Positions 50,879 to 60,500 are shown, numbered from the stretch's first letter. The stretch: 64,000 nucleotides of DNA from UBA5078 sp051252515 (GCA_051252515.1 JBPOFS010000002.1:372001-436000); one strand, 5' to 3'. Notes: generated from the sequence alone by a model not told the origin. Made by a program: numbers and translations.

Positions 50879-51244
50879 ATGAAAAGAATTTTCAAAAGCT
50901 TCATCGTAGTCGCAGCTACAGTCATCCTAGCCGCTTGTGCATCTACACCGGCTAATCCGTTCGTAGGAATGTGGGAACTCAGCATCAACACTCCAGTTGG
51001 CGCTATGGGTGCAACACTGGATGTTTCTGCTGACATGATGGGAACTATGTCATCGGCTGAGCTAGGCGCTACTGAGTTGCAAGGCATCACAGTTACAGAC
51101 AACGCAGTAAGCTTTAATGTGGTAGTTGACGCCCAAGGCCAAACATTGGCATTGAGCTTTGCTGGTACAGTTGATGGCGACATGCTAACTGGCAACTTCG
51201 ATTCAGACTTTGGGGCAATCCCAGTGACTGGAACGCGTCAGTAA
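50879..51244 (+). CDS. Small lipoprotein of unknown function
   Basis: 121 residues. Lipobox LAAC at about residue 20, then a short beta-rich domain (FVGMWELSINTPVGAMGATLDVS, TGNFDSDFGAIPVTGTR). The pattern of a starting FxGxW and a later GxxTG resembles small exported lipocalin-like proteins, but I cannot name a family. It stands alone with a good ribosome site and its own terminator. Confidence 0.75.
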   Translation: MKRIFKSFIVVAATVILAACASTPANPFVGMWELSINTPVGAMGATLDVSADMMGTMSSAELGATELQGITVTDNAVSFNVVVDAQGQTLALSFAGTVDGDMLTGNFDSDFGAIPVTGTRQ

Positions 51245-51256
51245 GAATACAATGCT

Positions 51257-51292
51257 AAGCGACTCATTTTAAAAGTGGGTCGCTTGGTTTTG
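51257..51292 (+). terminator. Terminator after the small lipoprotein
   Basis: AAGCGACTCA and TGGGTCGCTT form a 10-bp stem with one T-G pair and a nine-base loop, followed by GGTTTTG. Confidence 0.75.
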
Positions 51293-51405
51293 CTCAACCA
51301 GTATCGTAATAGCGACGAGTCGAAGTATATTCAAGTTGATGTCTCGCAAGCCTTCTTGACCAAGTCCTCCTAAAGGTGCCTAAAGGTACACTTTCACTAA
51401 GCGCC

Positions 51406-53022
51406 TCAAAAAGCCTCAGCACTAGCCTTCTGCCAATCCTCTGCATACGCTTCAGGAATACTTGCTGTCAGCAGTTGTCCGCTACTCAGTGGTGTATAGA
51501 TCTGATTAAAGTGTTTGAGATCTTTCCCTACCCGTTGGAATAAATCTGATGGTCTGAGCTTTACGGGGTCGTCACAACCTATAGCGCCGCACAACTCTAA
51601 AAACGCCTCTACAGTCCCGTCATGGAAGTTGCGTACACGCTTGGATTTGTCTTCAACATCAATCCCTTTGGCCCGTGCTGGGTCTGTCGTAGCGATACCG
51701 GTGGGACATTTGTTTGTATTACACGATTTCGATTGCACGCAACCAAGTGCGAGCATCATGGCTCGTGCAGAGTTCACTGTATCGGCACCGAGAGAAATTT
51801 TAGTCAACAAGTCAAAACCTGTAGCCGTTTTGCCCGCGCTGATAATGCGAAGTTTGGAGCGGATGTCGGCGCCGATGAGTACTTGATTCACAAAGTATGT
51901 GGCTTCGAGGCAGGGCATTCCGATGCGATTGGAGAACTCTACAGGGGCCGCACCTGTACCGCCCTCTGCCCCATCAATGGTAATGAAGTCTGGATAGATG
52001 CCGGTGCTAAGCATTGCTTTAACAATGCTCATGAATTCGCTTTTGCGGCCTATGCATAATTTAAAGCCAGTGGGCTTTCCACCGCTGAGGTCTCTTAGGC
52101 GTTTGACGAACTCGAGCAGTCCTGTTGGAGTGCTGAACTCAGGGTGGCTAGCGGGGGATACGACTGTCTTGCCGACCTCGACTAAGCGAATGTCTGCAAT
52201 CTCCTGGGTCACTTTGGCGCCAGGCAGTACGCCACCATGTGAAGGCTTAGCGCCTTGGGAGATTTTAATCTCGATCATTTTAACCGCATCTGTCGTTGCG
52301 CTTTTCTGGAATGATTCGTCGTTGAAAGTGCCATCCAAATTTCGGCAGCCAAAATAACCTGTGCCAATCTGCCAGATGATGTCGCCGCCGTAAGTTTTAT
52401 GATGTGCGCTGATACTGCCTTCACCAGTATTGTGAGCAAATCCACCCATCTTGGCTGCCTTATTAAGCGCGCCAATCGCATTGGCGCTTAATGCACCGAA
52501 ACTCATTCCCGAAATATTTAAAACCGAGGCGCTATAGGGTTTTAGGCATTGCTCACCACCTATAAGGACTCTTGATTTTTCGTGAGGCACTGTTGTGGCT
52601 TTAATCGAATGGAAAACGGTTAAGTAGCCGTCAGCCATGAGGTCTTGCTCTGTACCGAAGGCGAGGGTGTCATTAAGCTTTTTAGCGCGGCGATAGATCA
52701 AATCCCGAGCTTCTCGATTGAAAGGCGCTTCTTCCAAATTGCTGGCGATAAAATATTGCCGTATCTCTGGTCTAATCGATTCAAACAAATAGCGCAAATT
52801 TGCAAAAACAGGATAGTTTTTGCGTAGGTTGCTTTCGCTTATGAATATGTCATGTACACCAATGGCGAAAAACAAAATGCCGGCACACAGAAAAATAAAC
52901 GCGATGATGTGATCGCTCGCGGTACCGAAAGCAAAGCCATTGGGGCCATAGAAAGCAAAAAAACTGCCGAGGGTTAGCCAAAGCAGGCTGGTGATCCAAA
53001 AAAAACGCACTACGGGTGTCAT
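51406..53022 (-). CDS. FMN-binding glutamate-synthase-like membrane protein
   Basis: 538 residues. Two N-terminal transmembrane helices (about residues 5-60) precede a glutamate synthase central domain with FMN/Fe-S region: ISGMSFGALSANAIGALN, QGAKPSHGGVLPG, TIDGAEGGTGAAP and the cysteine run CVQSKSCNTNKCPTGIAT (3Fe-4S or similar). This is the stand-alone branch of the GltB FMN domain, seen in many bacteria without the glutaminase half. Ammonia or another nucleophile may be used; its reaction is not established. It lies 60 bases after the DUF481 gene. Confidence 0.87.
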   Translation of the reverse strand: MTPVVRFFWITSLLWLTLGSFFAFYGPNGFAFGTASDHIIAFIFLCAGILFFAIGVHDIFISESNLRKNYPVFANLRYLFESIRPEIRQYFIASNLEEAPFNREARDLIYRRAKKLNDTLAFGTEQDLMADGYLTVFHSIKATTVPHEKSRVLIGGEQCLKPYSASVLNISGMSFGALSANAIGALNKAAKMGGFAHNTGEGSISAHHKTYGGDIIWQIGTGYFGCRNLDGTFNDESFQKSATTDAVKMIEIKISQGAKPSHGGVLPGAKVTQEIADIRLVEVGKTVVSPASHPEFSTPTGLLEFVKRLRDLSGGKPTGFKLCIGRKSEFMSIVKAMLSTGIYPDFITIDGAEGGTGAAPVEFSNRIGMPCLEATYFVNQVLIGADIRSKLRIISAGKTATGFDLLTKISLGADTVNSARAMMLALGCVQSKSCNTNKCPTGIATTDPARAKGIDVEDKSKRVRNFHDGTVEAFLELCGAIGCDDPVKLRPSDLFQRVGKDLKHFNQIYTPLSSGQLLTASIPEAYAEDWQKASAEAF

Positions 53023-53082
53023 ATTACTACCTTACGCTGATTCAGAAAAACGGCCTGCCGACAGGCTAAGGGTGCATTGTTG

Positions 53083-53811
53083 CTATAGGCGAAGCAGTAG
53101 TGTCACAGATGCTTCAGTGTCCGTCTTCTCACGGCCAAATGGAACCTCTGTTTGATGTTTCACTTTAACGGCGAACTTCATCGAGAGATTGTCCATGATA
53201 TCGGACTGAATAGAGGATTCTGATCGGGCAATGCTAGACTCTTTGCCGCTCTCGATACTGAGTGTTTGCACGAACAGGGCGTTGTCAGAGACATTCCAGC
53301 GTAGCTCACTGGCAAGACGCACGATAGCTTCTTTAAAGCTGTCATTAGGCTCTCGTGAATAGCGCATACCAGCACCGATGGTGTAGTTCCAATCGAGATT
53401 CTCATATTGACGAAGAAGGTTCTGACCAAAGCTGACTGAGGCATCTGATTGGCTATCATAACCGCTGAAACGGTCTTCTTCGTGAGCCACACGGCCGACG
53501 ACGAAGGAATCTTCATTGAGGTTGTAAGTGGCAGAGCCGACCGTGTAAACGCGTTGCGCCGCTAAGACATCATTTTTTGAAGAGCGAAAACCGTCAATAG
53601 AAAAGCCGTATTCCCAGTCATCCTTCAACCAAACGACATTGGCTTTGTACTTGATGTTCTCATCTTCGGTGTTACCGGAGGTGAAGATTGCACCGAGCTC
53701 GAGTTCCGTAGACAGCGTGTCCTCTGATTCTTGAGCTAGCGTTGATTGGGCGCTGATACTAAACAGTAAACACAGGCCTGCGAGTAGGGGGGATTGCTTT
53801 GCTTTAAGCAT
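53083..53811 (-). CDS. DUF481-family outer-membrane protein
   Basis: 242 residues, signal peptide to about STLAQ, and an all-beta barrel (DUF481) marked by LSTELELGAIFTSGNTEDENIKYKANV and a C-terminal aromatic-leucine strand (ASVTLLLRL). The family occurs in the outer membrane of many Gram-negative bacteria and has no assigned function. It lies after RidA on the same strand with a terminator between. Confidence 0.85.
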   Translation of the reverse strand: MLKAKQSPLLAGLCLLFSISAQSTLAQESEDTLSTELELGAIFTSGNTEDENIKYKANVVWLKDDWEYGFSIDGFRSSKNDVLAAQRVYTVGSATYNLNEDSFVVGRVAHEEDRFSGYDSQSDASVSFGQNLLRQYENLDWNYTIGAGMRYSREPNDSFKEAIVRLASELRWNVSDNALFVQTLSIESGKESSIARSESSIQSDIMDNLSMKFAVKVKHQTEVPFGREKTDTEASVTLLLRL

Positions 53812-53950
53812 TTTGAGTTCCTATGATCGTGTGAATTCTATGTTTTGCAGGGGCTGCATTCTACAAAAGCTTGTTGTAAAAGGCTATTTTGTAGGAAAAC
53901 TCAGGGGGCTATAAGAGGGTCTGTTTGCCAAAAAAGAGCAAATCGAACGC

Positions 53951-53986
53951 AAAAAAAAGGAGCGCAACAAAGTGCACTCCTTTTTT
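53951..53986 (-). terminator. Terminator after ridA
   Basis: On the minus strand GGAGTGCA and TGCGCTCC pair (one mismatch) across a six-base loop, flanked by an A run before and an eight-T run after, directly behind the RidA stop. Confidence 0.85.
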
Positions 53987-54001
53987 ACAAGAGACTAGAG
54001 A

Positions 54002-54478
54002 TTACTCAGGGACTCTTGCTGCGCGGATTTCGATCTCAACCAACCAGCCGTCAACCACTAGTCCTGCGATCTCTACAACAGAACGAACAGGTTTCATTGG
54101 GTTCTCTTCAGTGCCGAAGAACTTTGCGAAGCCGCGGTTAAAGCCAGCAAAATCAAAAGTACCGTCGTCACCAGCAACGCCAAATACACGTACTTGAACG
54201 ATGTCAGACATAGACCAGCCCATGCCTTCGAGTGTCGCCTGGAACTTTTCGAATGTGTTAGTAGTTTGCTGCTCTTGGTCGCCGTATGTGCCGTCTTCTT
54301 GCTGTGATGCGCCTGATCCACTTAGGTATAGTGTTTCTGCGCCTGCTGGAATGACGATGTTATTGTAGAAAAAACGGCCTTCGCCATTGCGTTCGATCTC
54401 TTGCGCGCCGGCTGTTACGGAGAACGCCGCAGCGAAAAGAGCAGAAGTCAGTGAAAGTGCTTTAACAAATTTAGTCAT
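54002..54478 (-). CDS. Exported RidA-family protein
   Basis: 158 residues of the YjgF/YER057c/UK114 (RidA) family with an added signal peptide (ALFAAAFSVTAGAQ). The key arginine is kept: R132 in PVRSVVEIAGL, followed by VEIEIRAARV (E148, E150). RidA hydrolyses reactive enamine or imine intermediates; cytosolic copies protect PLP enzymes. An exported copy would need a periplasmic source of imines, and the Tat-exported flavin amine oxidase at 60501 would be one. It follows cytochrome c4 by 40 bases. Confidence 0.88.
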   Translation of the reverse strand: MTKFVKALSLTSALFAAAFSVTAGAQEIERNGEGRFFYNNIVIPAGAETLYLSGSGASQQEDGTYGDQEQQTTNTFEKFQATLEGMGWSMSDIVQVRVFGVAGDDGTFDFAGFNRGFAKFFGTEENPMKPVRSVVEIAGLVVDGWLVEIEIRAARVPE

Positions 54479-54518
54479 TATTAGTTCCTTTTAAATAAAC
54501 AGTGAATTGTTGCGGGGA

Positions 54519-55148
54519 TTATCGACCTAAGGTATTGATATAGCTTACTACATCAATAATCGCTTGGTCGTCTGCTAATCCGGAGGTCATCGCACGCATT
54601 GGAGCGCCAAAGGCATCCAGTGGGTTGTTACCGCGATAGCCGGCCTTAAAATTCTTTAGTTGAGTCACAAGATACCAATCGTTTTGCCCCTGTAAGGCGG
54701 GAGCATTCATGGCTTGGTTGCCTTGCGCTTCATTGCCATGACACATCGCACAGGCTTGGTATAGTTGCTCGCCGTGCTCTACATTGCCATCAGTGATTGT
54801 AGGCTTTGCTGGGACATACTCCCATGTGCTTGCCCATTCGACTACATCGTCGATTTGTTCGTCGGTGAGAATTGCCGCCATTGGCTGCATTTCCATTCCT
54901 TCAATATCCATAGGATGAAGGCCGCGTCCACCAGAGCGGAATAATTCTAGTTGTCGTTTAAGATACCAAGATTCCATGCCCGCGAGTCGCGGAGCTTGAA
55001 TCCCTTCACTTCCCATTCCATCGGTACCGTGGCATGTGAAACAGAACTGGTGCGTTACGGGCTCGTGGGGCTCAGCCGCTGAGGCTCCCATTGAAGCTAT
55101 AACTGCCACAGAAAAAGCAAGAACCACGGGGATCACTTTGCGAAACAT
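54519..55148 (-). CDS. Cytochrome c4-type diheme cytochrome
   Basis: 209 residues, signal peptide to about ASAAE. Two tandem heme c domains: C36-C39-H40 (CFTCH) and C133-C136-H137 (CAMCH), with likely Met ligands in HPMDIEGMEM and APMRAMTSG. Length and repeat match cytochrome c4 (class I, tandem). It is a soluble periplasmic electron carrier. Position between the TonB receptor and RidA suggests it accepts electrons from the nearby amine oxidase or the Mo hydroxylase; this is an inference. Confidence 0.9.
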   Translation of the reverse strand: MFRKVIPVVLAFSVAVIASMGASAAEPHEPVTHQFCFTCHGTDGMGSEGIQAPRLAGMESWYLKRQLELFRSGGRGLHPMDIEGMEMQPMAAILTDEQIDDVVEWASTWEYVPAKPTITDGNVEHGEQLYQACAMCHGNEAQGNQAMNAPALQGQNDWYLVTQLKNFKAGYRGNNPLDAFGAPMRAMTSGLADDQAIIDVVSYINTLGR

Positions 55149-55168
55149 AACTCTCTTACTCCTGGTGA

Positions 55169-55195
55169 GAAAAAGGCGCCACCGAAGTGGCGCCC
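55169..55195 (-). terminator. Hairpin between the TonB receptor and cytochrome c4
   Basis: GGCGCCAC and GTGGCGCC form a perfect 8-bp stem across a CGAA loop; on the minus strand five T follow. It is 41 bases behind the TonB receptor stop and 21 before the cytochrome start, so it may be partial. Confidence 0.8.
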
Positions 55196-55235
55196 TTAAC
55201 GTTCTACTAATTTCTAAACTCTGACGATCTCAGAA

Positions 55236-57773
55236 TTAGAATTCAGCTTTAACACGTGCGTATACGAATCGGCCGTTAGGGCTGAATGCGCCGCCAGTAA
55301 CGTACTGGTTGAACGTACCAGAGTTGGTATCAACCAGACGAATTTTTTCAGGCATTTCGTTAAGCAAGTTGTCTGCACCAACTACGAACGTGTAGTTGTC
55401 GCGGAACGTGTATGCTACTTCACCACCGAAGATAGTCTTATCGCCTACCCAGTAGTCGCGAGTGGCATCAGCACTTGAAGGCACTGAGAAGTACTCGTCA
55501 TAGTAGTTAGCCTGTAGCGTGATACGCAAATCATTAATTGTGTGATTTACGCGGAAGTTACCACGGTTAGCTGGGATGCCATCTTCAAGGTCAGCAACGT
55601 TTGCGCGAGTTAGCAAGCCAGGTGTGAAGCTGTCTAGCTCTTGCTTAGTCCATGCCCATGAAGCGGCGAACTCAGTACGACCGTAATCGTTCCAATCCAT
55701 AGACCAAGAACCGACGATCTCAACACCTTCGTTGGTAGTCGACATGTCGTTGGTGTAGTAGTTGAACGACGCAATGCTACCGGCACCTGAGATACCTGAT
55801 GCTTCAAGTTCCGCCGCCACTGCTGGAGTGATGTCGAACGTTGCAGAGTTCAGGATGCGATCTTCCAACTGGATGTTGTAGTAATCGATCGTTAGATCCA
55901 ACGGTCCGATTTCAGTCGCAACACCGATGCTGAAGTTCTTAGAAGTCTCTGGAGCCAGTTCCTGACCACCGAATCTCTGAGAGATTGGGTTTGTTGGAGG
56001 GATTTGACCCTGTGTAACAGGGATGCTGTCAACAACACCAGTGCTGATGTTAGAGATATTTGCCTGGCCAGGTGATGGCGCACGGAAACCGGTACTGTAT
56101 GTACTACGGATATTCGTGTTTTCAGTAATGGAATAACGTGCAGTTAGCTTGCCGTTAGTCGTGTCACCGAAAGTGTTGTAGAAGTCTTCGTAGCGAATTG
56201 CAGCACCTAGCAATAGGCGTTCAGTCGCATCAACTTCTAAGTCAGCGTAAATGCTCCAGTTTTTACGATCCCATGTGCCTTGTTGGTCTGGACCAAAGCC
56301 TTGGAAGCCGTCAGAACCAACGCCAGCGCCTAGATCAGAGTAAGGGCCAACACGGTATGAGTTCTGGTCGTTAGAGTTTACTTTGAAAATCTCACGACGC
56401 CATTCGAAACCGTATGCCACGTTCAATGGAGAGTACATGCCAACATCGAAAGGCTTAGACATGTCGATGTTGAAGTTGTTCTCGATCGTTGTGTAGATGC
56501 CTGGCTCGAAGTCAGAAGGAGAGTCTGGGCCCATAGAAGGGTTAGACGTATTGTTGATGAAGTACTTCATCTCAGAGAAGCCGTTACCGATGCTCACGTC
56601 GTAGAACGTGCCATCGTCAAGCTCGCCTTTAATGCCTGTTACGTTAGACATGTCACGGTTGATGCCACCAAATACTGGCGTGTATCCGCCTGGGTAGCGC
56701 TCAAGGAATGTGAAACATTCTGGGTCAGCCAAGCCAGCTTCGCGAGCCAATACAGAGCTTGTTTTGCCTGTTGCTGGATCTAAACCAGTTGGGATTACTG
56801 GGCAGTCAGTGCCTGAGCCTGGAGTCAGGTCGAAGAACAATTGATCGCCGCCTGTAGTGAATACGCCGCCACGGTTTTCTGGGTTGCGGTAGTAGAAGCC
56901 AAGCTCTACTTGTTTTTCACTGTAGCCAGTGAAGGAGTAAAGAGTCTGGTCGCCGCCAAGATCAACACCGATGTTTGCAAACAGGTTGAGGATCTCAGTG
57001 TCTGGCAAACCGGCTGTTTGCGCGTTTACAGGAACAGCCGTATTGCCGCGATCGATGATGCCTTGAGCATCTGCACGTTGGATACTACGGTCGCTTGCCT
57101 TGTTATCAGTCATGTCCATGCTGAGGCTGGCAAAACCGTTTTCACCTAGTGGGAAGCCGACGTTAGCCGCTACATAGTTAAGTTCACCGTCGTTTGTTTC
57201 GTCGAGGTAACCTGTTTTGTATTCAACTGAGATGCCTTCGCTGTTCTCTTTCAACATGAAGTTGATAACACCAGCGATCGCGTCAGAACCGTACTGAGCG
57301 GCTGCGCCATCACGTAATACTTCTACTTGGCGTAAAGCGATTGGAGGAATCTGAGAGATGTCAGCGAAGTGAGTACCAGAGCGTCCAAACTGGACTGCGG
57401 CAGAACGGTGACGACGCTTGCCGTTAACCAACACTAGTGTGTCGTCTGCAGGTAGGCCGCGCAAAGTCGCTGGACGAACCAAGCTGTTAGAGTCGTTAAT
57501 GTCTTGAACATCAACGTTGAACGTTGGAACTAGGTTACGAAGAAGATCGTTAAGATCCGCAGTACCTTGGTCTTGGAAGTCATTGGCAGAGAACACGTCT
57601 ACAGGAGCAGCCGAATCAATGGCTGTACGAGGTGCACGACGTGAACCCGTTACTACCACTTCTTCGATGTCAGCGCCTTGACCCTGTGCCATAGCAACAG
57701 GAGCCGTTAGTGCGGCAGCTGAACCTAGGAGAGCGGCAACCGATGACATAGTCAGCAGGTTTGAGATTTTCAT
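55236..57773 (-). CDS. TonB-dependent receptor of the amine-oxidation module
   Basis: 845 residues. Signal peptide to about PVAMAQ, then IEEVVVTGSRRAPRTA, the plug (LRNLVPTFNV, RGLPADDTLVLVNGKRRHRS, VEVLRDGAAAQYGSDAIAGVINF) and a 22-strand barrel ending with the aromatic ARVKAEF signature. It imports a ligand that is scarce or too large for porins. It shares its promoter architecture with the Tat-exported amine oxidase at 60501, so an amine or amino-acid-like compound is a reasonable guess for the ligand. Cytochrome c4 and RidA follow on the same strand. Confidence 0.93.
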   Translation of the reverse strand: MKISNLLTMSSVAALLGSAAALTAPVAMAQGQGADIEEVVVTGSRRAPRTAIDSAAPVDVFSANDFQDQGTADLNDLLRNLVPTFNVDVQDINDSNSLVRPATLRGLPADDTLVLVNGKRRHRSAAVQFGRSGTHFADISQIPPIALRQVEVLRDGAAAQYGSDAIAGVINFMLKENSEGISVEYKTGYLDETNDGELNYVAANVGFPLGENGFASLSMDMTDNKASDRSIQRADAQGIIDRGNTAVPVNAQTAGLPDTEILNLFANIGVDLGGDQTLYSFTGYSEKQVELGFYYRNPENRGGVFTTGGDQLFFDLTPGSGTDCPVIPTGLDPATGKTSSVLAREAGLADPECFTFLERYPGGYTPVFGGINRDMSNVTGIKGELDDGTFYDVSIGNGFSEMKYFINNTSNPSMGPDSPSDFEPGIYTTIENNFNIDMSKPFDVGMYSPLNVAYGFEWRREIFKVNSNDQNSYRVGPYSDLGAGVGSDGFQGFGPDQQGTWDRKNWSIYADLEVDATERLLLGAAIRYEDFYNTFGDTTNGKLTARYSITENTNIRSTYSTGFRAPSPGQANISNISTGVVDSIPVTQGQIPPTNPISQRFGGQELAPETSKNFSIGVATEIGPLDLTIDYYNIQLEDRILNSATFDITPAVAAELEASGISGAGSIASFNYYTNDMSTTNEGVEIVGSWSMDWNDYGRTEFAASWAWTKQELDSFTPGLLTRANVADLEDGIPANRGNFRVNHTINDLRITLQANYYDEYFSVPSSADATRDYWVGDKTIFGGEVAYTFRDNYTFVVGADNLLNEMPEKIRLVDTNSGTFNQYVTGGAFSPNGRFVYARVKAEF

Positions 57774-58105
57774 ATTTTCTATTTCCCTTTTTCAATCGTT
57801 TCTTTTTAGGTGCGAAAGAGGTTTCGAGTAGCTTTTGCGTTGTGGGGTCCGGCTACTCAAACTTGAAGCCATTTGATTATCAGTATGGCTTAGAAGAAAG
57901 TCCTCCTAAAAACATTCCGAATACCTCCTCAAACTGTTCAAGTACCGCATTTGCTGGCTTATGGCTTGTTCTGAAGCCATTTTCCAGACGCAGCGGCACC
58001 TCAGCAGGGTTATGTTGCAGAAACAGTATGGGGGGTATTTTGAAGGCTGTATAGCGATGAAATTACAATAATCGGGTAGTTTTTATGACGTCGATCAAAG
58101 GATCT
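57774..58105. promoter_or_regulatory. Upstream region of the TonB receptor
   Basis: 332 bases with no gene. It carries the AGGAGG-N16-AGGAGG promoter element (next entry) on the minus strand and the 3' end of the regulator gene to its right. Confidence 0.6.
57876..57933 (-). promoter_or_regulatory. Shared promoter element A: AGGAGG-N16-AGGAGG upstream of the TonB receptor
   Basis: On the minus strand AGGAGG occurs at 57929-57924 and again at 57907-57902, a period of 22 bases (two helical turns). The second copy lies in TTTTAGGAGGACTTTC. A -10-like GATAAT is at 57881-57876, 20 bases after the second copy. The block ends 122 bases before the receptor start. Nearly the same block precedes the amine oxidase at 60338. 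Confidence 0.7.
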
Positions 58106-60196
58106 TTAATCACTGATATGCCGAGGCTGCATACCGTACAACTTTCGTTCTTCAAGCTCCGCCCATTCTTCTTCGGACCAGAGGTTGTTTCGTGACATGA
58201 ATGTATCTGTATCGTAGGCGGTTTGTGTTTTGGGGTTCAAATGCACATCCAAGACTGGCTCCATCGCCATGACACCCTCGATTAGGCGGCGCTGCCATTG
58301 TTTGCCAAAATCTAAGGATTCGAGGACTTCGAGGTAGCGCGGATCGTCCAAGACGGCGGCGGGGAAGTATTTCTCTACGGAATGGGTGACATTAAACAGA
58401 CGGCGTCTTTGTAGCTGTGGGACATTGCTCCATAGTTCAACACCAGTTTCGATGTCCCCTAGCATAAAGCTAAGTGCCCCTTTGCTGAAATTGAAGTCGT
58501 TGCTTTTGCTCATAAGTTTTTCGTAGACGTCATTGCCACGCGTGACATCGCCTCTTAGGAAGCGAATGCACACTTCGCTGTAATGAGACAAGATCTCGTC
58601 AGTATCCACTTCGCGTTGGCGGTTGAGGTACATTTCGGCTTGGCGGAAATCACCGGAGAGCGCTAAATTGGTAGCGACGGTGCCAAGAAAGGAGACGTGA
58701 TAAGGGCGTTCTTGTAGCTGGCCTTTGGCTGAAAGAATAATAGTGCGTGGGGGTTGGACGTTGTTCTTATAGCTCCATTCTTCGTCCGGCGAAATCTCGA
58801 AAGGGCCTACCTCTTCTGCTTTCTCTAATAATTGGGTGGCCTCGTCATAGAGTCTCGCGCCGATCAAGAACAAGGCGTAGTGAGCGATCGCATACTTGGG
58901 AGGGTTCCCCTGTAGGATCTGTTCGCGCAATTGGATCTCTTGCTGCACTTGATTGACACCGCTTATGCGCAGTCGCAATTCGTTGATAGAGCGCAACACG
59001 TCGCTGTCAGGGCCAATGCGCGAGACTTCACGTTGCAGGTCATTAAGAATCAGGCTCATTTGTTCGATAGTGGCGCTATTGCTGTAGACGGCCAGGTTGT
59101 TGGCTGCGGTGGCAGCGCCGTGATAAGCGTTGAGAAACGTTGGGTCTAGCTCAATGGCGGCCAAGTGGTAGTCGATGGCGCGTTTGAAGTCATCAGGGCT
59201 GAATTGATTGTAGTAGAAGTTGCCTCTTAAAAAGCGCTCGTAGGCAGTCGCATTAGTGGTGCCCCAATCAAGCATCTGCGAGCGTTCGGTTTCGTCAAGA
59301 TGGACGGATAGCGCACTGACAACATTGGAAGCTATCTGATCTTGTAGTCCAAACAAGTCCTCCAGTGGCAGGTCGAATTGTTCTGAGTATTGATGCACCC
59401 CGTCTGAGGCGCGAGTGAGCTGTACCGTAACCCGCAGGCGTCCTTCGGCGGTTTGTACGCTCCCGTGCAGAATATGGTCGACCCTTAAGGCGCGGGCTCG
59501 ATCGGCCAGGCGATCAGAGCGTGTAGCAAGCTCATCATACTCCTGGACGCCTCTGGCGGGTGAGAGTACTTCCATATGGCTTAATTTCGACAGACCGTTC
59601 ACGAGGGATTCACGCAATCCGTCCGTGAGGAACTGGTTGCTGCTGTCGAGCTCCCGATTTATAAATGGCATGACTGCTAGGCGTACGGTTTCGTCTTTGT
59701 CGCTGATCACCTCGCGACTAGGCCACAGCATTACTGCCAAGAAAATAGCTAGTGCCGCGCCGCCGGCGAGTAAACGCTTGTCGAGCAAAGCGCTGATACG
59801 GAACTTGGTATCTGAGACGTGGGTCATCTCAATATTGGGGTTTTTGTTGTCAGGCGCGCCAAGAGGGGCTTCATGACGTACTTGTGCGATTAATGAATAA
59901 CCGCGTTTTGGGATCGTGCGAATATAGCTTGGCTGGTGGGCGTCATCACCCAGTGCGCTGCGCAATTCGGCGATTGCCTTGTGTACAGCGTGGTCGGATG
60001 GAAACGAGCCTTGCCAGAAGTGTTTGAGTAATTCGTCGTGGCTTACGACTTGGCCGGCATTTTCTGCCAAATAATTGAGCACATCCATGCTTCGCGGCGT
60101 TACTTTTACTTCAGTATCGCCTTGATTCAGGGTGCAAGTGGTGAGAGATACATCCCAATCACCAATTTTTAGCTTATGTTGTTTGTCTAAGGCCAC
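58106..60196 (-). CDS. ToxR/CadC-like membrane transcription regulator with TPR periplasmic part
   Basis: 696 residues. A GTG start (60196) leads into an OmpR-type winged helix (about residues 10-108: VKVTPRSMDVLNYLAENAGQVVSHDELLKHFW and IRTIPKRGYSLIA). One transmembrane helix follows (LLAGGAALAIFLAVMLWPS, about residues 140-158). The periplasmic part starts with a TolB/FlgO-like segment (LAVMPFINRELDSSNQFLTDGLRESLVNGLSKL) and continues into TPR-type repeats. Such one-component regulators sense in the periplasm and bind DNA directly. It lies between the receptor and the oxidase, both preceded by the paired AGGAGG element, so it is the likely regulator of both. Confidence 0.9.
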   Translation of the reverse strand: MALDKQHKLKIGDWDVSLTTCTLNQGDTEVKVTPRSMDVLNYLAENAGQVVSHDELLKHFWQGSFPSDHAVHKAIAELRSALGDDAHQPSYIRTIPKRGYSLIAQVRHEAPLGAPDNKNPNIEMTHVSDTKFRISALLDKRLLAGGAALAIFLAVMLWPSREVISDKDETVRLAVMPFINRELDSSNQFLTDGLRESLVNGLSKLSHMEVLSPARGVQEYDELATRSDRLADRARALRVDHILHGSVQTAEGRLRVTVQLTRASDGVHQYSEQFDLPLEDLFGLQDQIASNVVSALSVHLDETERSQMLDWGTTNATAYERFLRGNFYYNQFSPDDFKRAIDYHLAAIELDPTFLNAYHGAATAANNLAVYSNSATIEQMSLILNDLQREVSRIGPDSDVLRSINELRLRISGVNQVQQEIQLREQILQGNPPKYAIAHYALFLIGARLYDEATQLLEKAEEVGPFEISPDEEWSYKNNVQPPRTIILSAKGQLQERPYHVSFLGTVATNLALSGDFRQAEMYLNRQREVDTDEILSHYSEVCIRFLRGDVTRGNDVYEKLMSKSNDFNFSKGALSFMLGDIETGVELWSNVPQLQRRRLFNVTHSVEKYFPAAVLDDPRYLEVLESLDFGKQWQRRLIEGVMAMEPVLDVHLNPKTQTAYDTDTFMSRNNLWSEEEWAELEERKLYGMQPRHISD

Positions 60197-60500
60197 AATT
60201 CAACCGATCAGGACTGGTGGATTATCCCGATAAGGGAGATATTTTTATATGTTGAGAAGTTGAAGTAGAGCGCAGAAACGAGCGAAGGTCAAGATACGCT
60301 AGCGCCCTGAGGGCGAGTAATTCTGCCGCTTGTCTGGAGTTTAGGAGGTTTTCAGAAGGATTTTAGGAGGACTTTCCAGCCTAGTACCGTAATAATCACC
60401 CTACACAAAAAAGCCCCTACCAATTCGTGTAGTCAAAATATTTAAGGGGGCTCGAAAAAGTAAACCAATTCGTAGAACAAGATATGAGAGGATCAAGCAA
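60197..60500. promoter_or_regulatory. Divergent region between the regulator and the amine oxidase
   Basis: 304 bases. Besides element B it has the small hairpin CGCCC-TGA-GGGCG at about 60303-60315. AGAGGA at 60487-60492 is the ribosome site for the oxidase GTG start. The regulator promoter on the minus strand was not recognised. Confidence 0.5.
60338..60396 (+). promoter_or_regulatory. Shared promoter element B: AGGAGG-N16-AGGAGG upstream of the amine oxidase
   Basis: AGGAGG at 60343-60348 and 60365-60370, period 22, again with TTTTAGGAGGACTTTC for the second copy. An AATAAT at 60391-60396 starts 20 bases after it, exactly as in element A. The block ends 124 bases before the oxidase start. 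About 32 of 38 bases match element A over the repeat block. Confidence 0.7.

Noticed and set aside
51363..51377. A third TTTAGGAGGACTT on the minus strand, as in the shared promoter elements
   Set aside because: It lies between two convergent genes with no start codon downstream on that strand, and a second AGGAGG at period 22 is lacking (only TTTAGG 11 bases before). Chance match or an orphan half-site.
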